Source: Venturia oleaginea
Lineage: Eukaryota > Ascomycota > Dothideomycetes > Venturiales > Venturiaceae
DNA length: 64,000 nucleotides
Reading direction: 5' to 3'
Assembly: GCA_013176395.1 (NCBI GenBank)
Contig: JABMLP010000014.1
Location: 1,488,001-1,552,000, forward strand
The notes beneath the pieces were generated by a model. That model made no database searches, was not told where the DNA came from, and saw nothing but the letters and a program-made list of their open reading frames with translations. Positions 33,601-40,879 of this stretch are shown piece after piece (position 1 is the first letter of the stretch; each line of letters begins with the position of its first letter). The position numbers and the translations under genes are program-made.

Positions 33601-34500
33601 CAAAACAAGGAGTTGTTCTCGACCCATACCATATAGAGGTCCCCAAGGAAGTGGTTTTCCTTCTTCTATAGGTATTTCGTGATCAATCCCAGGGCGATGC
33701 GGTGGTAGTCTCTCGGCCCTTTTAGGATCAAAGACAGCAGCGTACTTATGAAACCTCTTAGGTAGCAATTCCAGTATTTGCTCTGTTGTCAAAGGGACTT
33801 TCGGCTTCAAGGCAATATCAATATCTCGAAGAGTAACAGCAAATACTCTAGACGCGTCTTTGATTTTCTCAAGTGTAGAAGTGACAAGGCGGTGGAATCT
33901 TACGGGCGCTACTTGTTGTATATCAAGTTTGTCTTCAAATTTAGCATCGCGAATGCTAATCCCGTTTGCAAAGGTAAGAGTACCTTTAGATTCATTGATA
34001 ACGGCTTTGGTGTCCTTGAGAAAAGGCCTGCCTAGTAGAAGATCCTCAAATTGTCCCGGGACTATATAAGCAAAAGCGTTGCATATAAGTCCCCCTAAAT
34101 CTAGGTTCAACTTCGCAATTTTTGTCACTTGGGTCTGTCCTTCTTCCTTAAGAACTCCACCTATAGTACGCGGACTAATAGGGAGTACTTCAAGGTCCAT
34201 CTGCGAAGCTTTCTCCTCGTTTATTGATGCGTAGCAGCTAGATCCATTATCAAGGAGAGTTTTAAGAGAGTATATATCGTTCACTATAGTATTTGTGTAG
34301 AAAAGGCGGGAGAGCATCTTGGGTCTGAACTGCTCCCATTCTTTTTCTATCCGAGAACGGTGTGAATCAGTGTCTTTGTTCGAATTCAAAATACTATTTA
34401 CTCTCTCAATTGACTCCTTTGACAATTTTGCTCTATCTACTCTACGCCTCCATCCACGACTTTGGATAGAGGCTACTCTTTTTCCGAGTAGTCCTCTTCT
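30640..34500 (-). CDS. pol: Chromovirus pol polyprotein (protease, RT, RNase H, integrase, chromodomain)
   Basis: The frame opens at 34500, overlapping the end of gag by 28 nt in the -1 frame, and has no ATG near its start (first ATG at codon 62), so expression by ribosomal frameshifting is likely. Domains in order: aspartic protease (LLDNGSS, with Asn where Thr or Ser is usual); reverse transcriptase with VKKPGGGLRFCVDYRALN and the catalytic YLDDIVIYS; RNase H starting at the EPDASGWASGAVLSQ block; integrase with the HHCC zinc finger ending CDVCGR and a DDE core (DFIVEL, SDRDTQF, TDGSTERRNQEV); and a C-terminal chromodomain (VLVKWVGYVDPTWEPLSEL) that would steer insertion to certain chromatin. 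All catalytic residues I can check are present apart from the protease variation. Length of about 1,286 codons is normal. Confidence 0.93.
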   Translation of the reverse strand, partial: RRGLLGKRVASIQSRGWRRRVDRAKLSKESIERVNSILNSNKDTDSHRSRIEKEWEQFRPKMLSRLFYTNTIVNDIYSLKTLLDNGSSCYASINEEKASQMDLEVLPISPRTIGGVLKEEGQTQVTKIAKLNLDLGGLICNAFAYIVPGQFEDLLLGRPFLKDTKAVINESKGTLTFANGISIRDAKFEDKLDIQQVAPVRFHRLVTSTLEKIKDASRVFAVTLRDIDIALKPKVPLTTEQILELLPKRFHKYAAVFDPKRAERLPPHRPGIDHEIPIEEGKPLPWGPLYGMGREQLLVLRRTLTELLDKGFIRESKSVAASPVLFVKKPGGGLRFCVDYRALNAITRKDRYPLPLVKETLLTLARAKYLSKLDVNAAFHKIRIATGDEFKTAFRTRYGLFEWLVTPFGLTGAPASFQRYINYILRRYLDEFCSAYLDDIVIYSSKNLKDHEEKTEKILQSCLNAGLYLDIRKCEFNTKRVKYLGFVIDTETGLHMDPEKIKAIKEWERPTTLRGVRGFLGFTNFYRDFVKDNSTIREPLVRLTKKNTPFLWGKEQEESFQKLKAEFCKEPVLSALDEDKPTRVEPDASGWASGAVLSQKDELGNWKPCAFFSTKHLPAECNYDIHDKELMAIVKALVHWTSELLSLSKPFIILTDHKNLEKFMVKRELNERQMRWAQILAKFNFKLGYRPGSESVVPDALTRRDQDLPKDIQDPRIVERTRTLLPPKLWINVLEDKTPAREEAAQENAQEVDKEPIPFIQNPFLSGDLRDRWETALEGDLDYRRIFQSVLKQDRQFPSKLKVPTSIGDCKVENNQLYYRDRIWLPSYEPLLTGVIQEIHDSVLSGHPGREATIAILSRQFYWPGFAQDIRQFIRNCDVCGRTSVWRDKKKGLLKPLPVPSRIWQDISVDFIVELPESQRCTRLCVITDRLGKGTILFPVPKEQFGAEGFAKLFMQNYVRLHWLPRSLVSDRDTQFVNAFWKEVCHLLKIERRLSTAYHPETDGSTERRNQEVEAYLRKFCTFSQNDWVELLPIAQICLDNRPNQATGLSPFFLTHGYNIEHIGTVEAPQKTPENPKEKAQDLVAKLKDAQEWAETSMVSAQQQQEYYSNRDRAPADSFKVGDKVWLNLKNVKTLRPCKKLDWIHGKYTVTRVINSMSYELDTPRGIHNRFHTSLLRRAGTDPLPSQIQDNTQPPPIVTEQGDEEYGIEAILAARWRRRGRQQTREVLVKWVGYVDPTWEPLSELQQTTALDAFESAYGNVLENDGPILRPQRLRSHRSTREGGRG
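34473..34500 (-). promoter_or_regulatory. Candidate -1 ribosomal frameshift window between gag and pol
   Basis: On the minus strand the gag codons TCG GAA AAA GAG TAG end at 34473. The pol frame is one base back and is open from just after a TGA at 34501-34503. The A-rich run GGAAAAA at 34479-34485 is the only obvious slip site inside the 28-nt overlap. It is not a perfect X-XXY-YYZ heptamer, so another recoding mechanism remains possible. Confidence 0.5.
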
Positions 34501-35495
34501 TCAACTTCTTCATTCTCCTCAGTGGTTCCTTTGGCCCTTTTTGAACCAAGTTGCGTGACTCTTTCTACCTCTGTATCCAACCAGCATTCTTTCATTCTAT
34601 GGCCGGCCTTCCCACAGCGTAAGCAGAGGTTATTTGCCTTCCTATATTCATAGGCTTTAGACGAAATTTTTAACTTGTTTACGCGTGTAGGCTCCCAGTC
34701 CATAGCGTTCAGATCTTTAAAAGACTTCTCTTTATCTCTGAATCGTAACTTATCTTCTGAGGAAGAGAGCATCTTTGCTGTAGTGATTTGCATACTTGTA
34801 TTCAAAAGATCGGACACAAACTGCTGGTAGGAGGTACTCTGAGATTGGCCTATTCTCTGGTTTCGCAGCTCTTGATTTATTGCTTTGTGTAGAAATGCAA
34901 TTTTAACAGCGTCAGGCCAAGTCATTCCTCCAGCATTAGCAAGAGTGGTTTCAAAACGGGGAAGAAAAGAGAAGAAGGGTTCTTTCTCTTTTTGTTTGAT
35001 TGTGGACAGGCTTACAGTAGCTCTTTGTTGTTGTACTGGATCGCCATAGAAGTTGTCCATATACTGTAACAATTTCTGTCCCGTTTTATCTTCCTCTGGA
35101 GCTGTCTTTACGTAGGCCAGAGTAGCCTGAGCTGCGGAGCCTCGTAGAGAGGAGAAGATGTAGGCAAATTGGTTCCTACTATCCCCTATAGACTCTGCGT
35201 CTATCTCCAACTTCATCCTTGCTTGTTGAAACCACTGAGCCCATTCAGAACGCTTGCCATCAAATTCTTGGAGCTTAGGAAGTACAGCTTTCTTCCTATG
35301 TATTCTGTCTTTTTGTGAATTCTTAGTCTCTTGTCCTTCTACTACGTTCTCAGAGCGAGTAGTGTTAGGTAAGATTGTAAGAATACGCGTAATAGCATCG
35401 TTCTGAATGGCTAGTTGATGTTGTAATGCTGCCATAGCTTCTTGTAGGGCTTGGGGTTCTTGAGGAACTCTTTGTTCCTGATCTTCTCCTTCCAT
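34473..35495 (-). CDS. gag: Chromovirus gag (capsid/nucleocapsid)
   Basis: A 340-codon frame near the 5' LTR. The N-terminal half is a charged helix (PQALQEAMAALQHQLA) followed by the retrotransposon gag core (KLQEFDGKRSEWAQWFQQA and FAYIFSSLRGSAAQATLAYV). A CCHC zinc knuckle CLRCGKAGHRMKEC near residue 295 binds RNA. The C-terminus is acidic (EENEEVEEEDYSEKE). The stop at 34473-34475 is preceded by GGAAAAA, a candidate slippery site for entry into pol. Confidence 0.93.
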   Translation of the reverse strand: MEGEDQEQRVPQEPQALQEAMAALQHQLAIQNDAITRILTILPNTTRSENVVEGQETKNSQKDRIHRKKAVLPKLQEFDGKRSEWAQWFQQARMKLEIDAESIGDSRNQFAYIFSSLRGSAAQATLAYVKTAPEEDKTGQKLLQYMDNFYGDPVQQQRATVSLSTIKQKEKEPFFSFLPRFETTLANAGGMTWPDAVKIAFLHKAINQELRNQRIGQSQSTSYQQFVSDLLNTSMQITTAKMLSSSEDKLRFRDKEKSFKDLNAMDWEPTRVNKLKISSKAYEYRKANNLCLRCGKAGHRMKECWLDTEVERVTQLGSKRAKGTTEENEEVEEEDYSEKE

Positions 35496-36158
35496 ATTTT
35501 CACCTATGAGAGATAATAGAGAGCACTACTATACACACTCCTAGGCTCTACTCTAGAGATTTGCTAGGCAGTATAGAGTCAATGCCTATTAGTATAGGAA
35601 GGTGACTATAGAATCCCAGAAGGATTTTTACACTATAGTCCGCTCTGCAATCCTTATTACTAAGGACAGAGCTCCCAGGGACTGTGAAGGCCAAGTGTAT
35701 TAAATCTCTCTTCCTAGCTCTTTCTTTCCTCAGCTTATTACAGCTTCAACTCCTAAGACTACGCTGTCTTAGGATGACCTGCCCTTGCTTCTTGGAGATT
35801 CCAGCACGTTCTAGAAAATCTCAGTTTGAATTCTCTTGAATTCCCTTTTTGGATTGGCCCTTTCGATTGGCCCTTGCTTCTTGGAGATTCTAGCACCTTC
35901 TAGAAAATCTCAGCTTGAATTCTCTTGAATTCCCTTTTTGTTTGGCCCTTGAGGTTGGCCCTTGAAGTTGGCCTTTGAGGTTGGCCCTTGCTTCTTGAGT
36001 TAGGACAAGTGTCCTCTTCTTGAAATTCCTTTCTGTTTGGCCCTTGAGGTTGGCCCTCGCTTCTTGGATTAGGACAAGTGTCCTCTTCTTGAAATTCCTT
36101 TTTGGAGCTTGCTCTCTGTGAGCCTTTCTTCCTTTGTAAGATTGAGGTACTTAGATAA
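35496..36158 (-). other. 5' untranslated leader of the chromovirus
   Basis: About 660 bp between the 5' LTR and gag. It contains direct repeats of 30-90 bp built on TTGGCCCTTG-AGGTTGGCCC and TCTTGGAGATTC-AGCAC (35790-36090), so the leader is internally repetitive. No conserved gene is present. Confidence 0.6.
36147..36157 (-). other. Primer-binding site, candidate self-priming type
   Basis: One base inside the 5' LTR, the minus strand reads TATCTAAGTAC. This is the exact reverse complement of GTACTTAGATA in the LTR (minus strand of 36220-36230), which lies about 40 bp downstream of a TATTTATA box (36266-36273), where the transcript should begin. In Tf1/sushi elements the first 11 nt of the mRNA fold back onto the primer site; the same geometry and the same length are seen here. 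Confidence 0.7.
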
Positions 36159-36469
36159 TGTAAGAGTTCAACCCTCAAAGGTGTTTCGCAAGTGAGAGAA
36201 GACTGCTTGTATTTCAAAGTATCTAAGTACAGAGAAGAAAGTGTAAATACAGGAAGGATAGCTCGTATAAATAATCCTCCTCTTACAATAGATCCTTCTA
36301 GAAAGTATCTTTAAATGGAAACGTGACAGCTTGCGAAATAGAACATGGCAGCTTGCGAAATAGAACATGACAGCTTGCAAAATAGAACATGACAGCTTGC
36401 AGAATAACAAGAGAACAATTGGAAATCCAGTCATGGATAAGCTAGAGAGAAGGATTCCATCCCTTAACA
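36159..36469 (-). repeat. 5' LTR of the chromovirus
   Basis: It appears identical to the LTR at 30329-30639. On the minus strand it runs TGTTAAGGGATGG to GGTTGAACTCTTACA. It carries the TATTTATA promoter box at 36266-36273 and the presumed RNA start near 36230. Confidence 0.93.
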
Positions 36470-36476
36470 CAGCGGT

Positions 36477-36796
36477 CGTACCGTGACACTTTACAACTTA
36501 TAGATTTTTTCTTACTAGTCTTTAATGAGTCTACTCTTCTAATATTTATATACCTATAGCTAAGAAGGTCTTTATTATTATTATATATTAGGATAGACAA
36601 GTTGGAGTAGGAAGGATTCTACTAATAGCTAAAAATCTTAGCCTTCTTTAGACCTAGAACTATAATATACTCTATACTAGCTATACAAAGTTATACACTA
36701 GTAGGTTTATAGTCTAGGCTTAGTAAGCGAGGAAATCCTATAGAGTTTCGGCTACCCCGCTACTCTTAAACCTCTATTTACTTATACTAAGCGAAA
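36477..36796. other. AT-rich, TpA-rich stretch directly upstream of the chromodomain gene
   Basis: This 320-bp stretch is very rich in TA, CTA and TTA words (for example TATTATTATTATATATTAGG around 36570) and poor in C, unlike both flanking regions. This is the pattern left by repeat-induced point mutation in an old repeat. It nevertheless must hold the promoter and leader of the gene starting at 36797. Confidence 0.5.
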
Positions 36797-38527
36797 ATGG
36801 GTCGACCTCTTGGGTCGAAGAACAAAGCACGATCAGAGTCGCAAGACTCACACAAAGCCAAGAAGCGCGTCGCTCCTGTCCCGATCGCGAAAAAAGAAGA
36901 GGTTGAACACAAAGCTCCATTCGTCGAAGATTTGAACGAGCAAGATCGGTTCATCTACATCCCCGACACGCGCGCCGTCAGACCTCCTCTTACTCTACTC
37001 CCCAGTGATGCAACTCCTCAACCGCGTCGATATACCATCTTGGACCGCATTGAGCTCCCCAACGAGGTTCCTAAGTACATCCTCCGCGAATATGGCGTCC
37101 CCACTCTCTCACAGAGAGAGTCTCGAGACTCGTCCCAGTCGCCTACCACGGACCTAAAACAGACACCGCCGCGTAGTCAATCCACCAGGCATCTCTCTTC
37201 GTCTTCACCTCATATCTCACCGCCAGCTCTTAATTATGACCCAGATGACCCTTCGCTACTTCGAATATCACTCTTGTCAATCGACCGCTATGTCTCGCCG
37301 CGCGAGGTGGAGACATACGAGAACCAGCGCTTCGCAAACCCCAAACCCGAAGATAACCCATTCGCCCATCGACACCGCGACATGAGCTCTCAAGCCTCGA
37401 ATTTAAACGGTGAAGGGCCAGCGAGACCGCAAGAGGAGGTCCGTGAGAAGAAACCCCTGGGTCGACCTCTCAAGAAGCGTCGTTTGATGGAATCGGTGGT
37501 TCTCAACAATGTCATGGGTATAAATTCTCTGGGTGGAAGTTCCATGTCAGGCTCGGAACAGAGTGACGGGCTCGCAAATGGTGGCTCACCAATAACGAGG
37601 GATACTGATGGAGACGTGGACATGATGGTCAGTATTGAGCCGGGCAATTCCGATTTGATATCAGAATCTGAAGTCGAGAATGCACTGCGGGGGCTCTTGC
37701 CCGACAGACTGGCAGATTCACAACCACGGCGCAGTCCAAGATCGAATTCCATGCGTTCTAGTATGACACCCTCTACGCATCCGAAGAGCCCAGCACGACG
37801 GCATAAGATATCAGATTTCGTTACTAGTCCAAGTCCGAGCCGGAGCACACGATCACGCGCGACCTCATACGCATCTGCTCAAAGCTCCATCAGAGCGTCT
37901 AGGTCACAGTCCGCGGCATCATTGGACCATGCTGCAATAAAAACCATTCTTCAGCCGTCGCCTCCTGCTCCGCCGAAGAAAGTTCAAATGCCCATGCTTG
38001 GAAAAGTACCGCCATCACGGCCGGAAAAGGCAACGGTGGATAGGGCGAAACAATTGATACGAGAGCAATTCGGTAGGGGACAAACACCGCGATCTAGACT
38101 TGAGCCAGAGAGTCCGAAGAGAGTTTCCAAACCTATCTCTTCTTTCAACCAGCAAGCCTTCGAACGAGCATCAATATCGAAACCAGTCCATATTTTCAAA
38201 CAGTCTAAATTGAGTTTTTCGAAAGCTACGCCTAAGACGAAGTCACCGCAGAAACCCAAATCACTGCCTCAAAAACCCAAGACTCCGGATCCGCTCCCGC
38301 CAGCTGAAGAGCTGGAGGCCGAAGAACCTGAACATGAGGTATCGAGGATTTTGAGTCATCGTGATAATGAGCATGGAAGGTTCTACAGGGTTGCTTGGGT
38401 GGGGTTTCCGGACGAAGAGTCTACATACTTGACTGAGGAGGAATTGGGTCGTGCGAAGAAACTTCTGAAGAAATACAAGAAGATGTTGAGGAAGGCGGGG
38501 AAGGGTGGTAGAGAGGTGGAGGCATGA
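36797..38527 (+). CDS. Chromodomain protein with AT-hook-like motifs
   Basis: A single exon of 576 codons. The N-terminus begins MGRPLGSKNKARS and a second basic motif KKPLGRPLKKRR lies near residue 215; both resemble AT-hooks that bind the minor groove. The middle is Ser/Pro/Arg-rich and disordered. The C-terminal 65 residues form a chromodomain-like fold: EHEVSRILSHRDNEHGRFY, VAWVGFPDEESTYLTEEEL and AKKLLKKYKK. Of the three aromatic cage positions that read methyl-lysine, only Trp (VAW) and an aromatic at the third position (GF) remain; the first is His, and the later NTWEP Trp is Tyr. Binding of methylated histone is therefore uncertain. A role in heterochromatin or kinetochore-proximal chromatin is inference. 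It lies 327 bp from the chromovirus. Confidence 0.8.
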   Translation: MGRPLGSKNKARSESQDSHKAKKRVAPVPIAKKEEVEHKAPFVEDLNEQDRFIYIPDTRAVRPPLTLLPSDATPQPRRYTILDRIELPNEVPKYILREYGVPTLSQRESRDSSQSPTTDLKQTPPRSQSTRHLSSSSPHISPPALNYDPDDPSLLRISLLSIDRYVSPREVETYENQRFANPKPEDNPFAHRHRDMSSQASNLNGEGPARPQEEVREKKPLGRPLKKRRLMESVVLNNVMGINSLGGSSMSGSEQSDGLANGGSPITRDTDGDVDMMVSIEPGNSDLISESEVENALRGLLPDRLADSQPRRSPRSNSMRSSMTPSTHPKSPARRHKISDFVTSPSPSRSTRSRATSYASAQSSIRASRSQSAASLDHAAIKTILQPSPPAPPKKVQMPMLGKVPPSRPEKATVDRAKQLIREQFGRGQTPRSRLEPESPKRVSKPISSFNQQAFERASISKPVHIFKQSKLSFSKATPKTKSPQKPKSLPQKPKTPDPLPPAEELEAEEPEHEVSRILSHRDNEHGRFYRVAWVGFPDEESTYLTEEELGRAKKLLKKYKKMLRKAGKGGREVEA

Positions 38528-40879
38528 GGAACATCTGTACGATATTGGGGATGCGGAATTAGAACTTTGGGTCATGGCTTTGCTTTTGCATTGCTACACA
38601 GTTTCGTTTGAGATGCCGGTGCATCCCTGATTGAACCTTGGGCTGGTATTACTACATTGGCATGGGTAGACAGGGCAGTTCATGCCAACATAATATTTTG
38701 TGGCTTCGATTACTTTCTCGTCATCGCTAGCTGATTGGTACTCTCCTCATTCAATCTCTTCATGCTCTCTACTTCTCTTTTCCACTGTGTTCTCCACCCA
38801 GTTGTCATTTCGAGTATGCTGGTTTTATATCTTTTGACGAATATCTCACGATCATGGTTGGTTTTTGAAGTAGAATGAATGTCGTGTACATTTTGCGCAG
38901 AAGTTGCGCTTATATACTTTGCAAAAGCGGGCCCAAGCAATTGACACGGCTGTACTATCTTTTGGTTACTACCAAAGTAAATATGTCATGGTACGTTATA
39001 GACTGCTTGCTTGCATAGAACACGAATTGCCCAAGTGTCACTTCCTCCACGTGATGATTTATTCGTTTCTCATACTGGTTGCATTGAGAGATGGGGTCTG
39101 GGTATATATACGTATTCTAGGGACTACTGCGGCCTGGCATGGATGTCTGTGGTGTTCGTTTCTCGATATGCAGATTTTGCTTTGTCATGTCGAGAGATGG
39201 CTGGAAAGTGATGGGCTCCTGATCGATTGGAAATGGACAAAGGGCTCCTTGGAGCCGTGTAGGTTTATTATCAGGTAGCGACGGTATGGGCACAGGAATT
39301 TGAACCTCCTCTTTAAAAGAATTACAGCGTGGGTGTGGTATATACACCCTTTTTCTCACTTCACCGTCTAGGGCCCATACCTAGCTACCATAAATACTTC
39401 TCCGTCCCGTCCATTCCGAATCTACAATCTAGTTCCTCCTTCAACGATCAAGTTAAAACGATCCAGCTCTCCAAAATTCCTGCTCATTGCCTCGACGTCT
39501 CTCGTAATTGCTGTTTTGGTAACAGTAAGACGACATCTGGTAAACCCATTCTCTAGTTTTACATTGGGCAGGAGCAATAACGCTTTCGCGTTTGGGGCTG
39601 GAGTTAGATATTTGAGGTCTTAATTGCAGTCGGAGCGGTCTTTGTATCTTACAAGTCGGCGTTGTCGATGCTTTGTGGGTCGTTGTGAACTTCCCAGACT
39701 GAGATGGTGAGGGGGAGGATATGAGGAAGGAGGGTTGTTTTTTATATTACAAGGTCGAGGTTTTTTTTTGGGGATAACCTTGATTGGCAATTGAAGGTTT
39801 GGTTTAGTAAAGAAGATTTTGTTGTAAGCTGCTAGGTTTAGGACGGGGAGAATGGACCTATTCGTAATGGACCTATTCTTTATAGCTGGTAGTTATAAAC
39901 AGGACTGATGCGAAGTATTGAGAACTAACGTCGAATCCGAATCAGCAACGCTTCTTCAAAGAACTCTGAAAAATGTGCTACTTAAGTCATCTCTTTACTC
40001 GTGTTTCCTCATATTATCTTTCAGAGCAATAGAATTCACTTCCCAGCGAACCCAACTCTCAAATAGAAGCAGCTTCGAAAATGTAAAAATAGGGGTGTTT
40101 TTTCTAAAAAAAAAAAATCTCGTCATCCGGTTGAAAAATCGGATATTTCACCCATATCCAGAAACCATACGCGGGAATGTCGAGCGGGAAGGAATCAATC
40201 TTATTGATCCATCCTTTCAGAGAGGCCAGAAATTATCGATGTCGATGAAGGAACTTCATTGGAGAATTGGTTGAACACGAGGCTGTAACTTTACTCAACA
40301 CGCACTTACAAAACCAAACACGATCCAGATTGTTGTGTGCAAGCTTTGTTCGATAGGCGAGCGGGAATTTCTTCTCCAATTTACAAACTTGGGGCACTTT
40401 CAGAAGTCGACGCTTTACTCTCGAGTGATGAGTATGTCTTTCTCCTGTAAGTAACCTTCTTTTTTCTCGGCCGAAAAGAAGGAGGGAAGGCTCGTGAGAC
40501 AGGCTTGTAAGCAACAGGTCTCATCGTGTTGTTCAACATGTCTTGAACACTTGATTGCCATTCTATTGGCTACGACGTCGCGTAATTGAGAGCTAACATA
40601 CATGTCTGCACGTTGAAATCAGAAACAGATGTTATCCCGTACGTCGTTCAATAGAGAAGAAGACTGTGGTAGGGAGTGAAACATCAAGCTGGCAAGCAAA
40701 ACGACAAAAGAACAAAGATATTCGAAGCCGGAACTGCGGAAGGTAGTATTACCAAGACAACCCACCCCGGGAGAAACCATAATACCAGCCTTCTGCAAGA
40801 TTTGTTCCCCCTGCCGCCGAGCCACCCATATGCCTCAGCGTTGTTAATCCTCGTATAAGTCCTTCCGATGCTCGCCTTG
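38528..40879. other. Intergenic region of 2.3 kb
   Basis: No recognised gene. A minus-strand frame of 76 codons at 38710-38940 has a helical, charged composition but no family match. AT-rich words and short homopolymers (an A tract of 12 around 40110) are frequent to the right of 39700. Confidence 0.35.

Larger units (their letters stand above)
30329..36469 (-). mobile_element. Complete gypsy-type (Metaviridae) LTR retrotransposon, chromovirus
   Basis: The element is 6,141 bp and lies in minus orientation. It has two 311-bp LTRs that I find identical, a 5-bp target duplication CAGCG (30324-30328 and 36470-36474), gag, a pol with protease, reverse transcriptase, RNase H, integrase and chromodomain, a primer site beside the 5' LTR and a polypurine tract beside the 3' LTR. 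No stop or frameshift breaks the domains except the gag/pol change of frame, which is normal for such elements. The domain order (integrase after RNase H) and the chromodomain place it in the chromovirus branch, near Tf1/sushi and MAGGY. Identical LTRs mean recent insertion. Confidence 0.95.
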
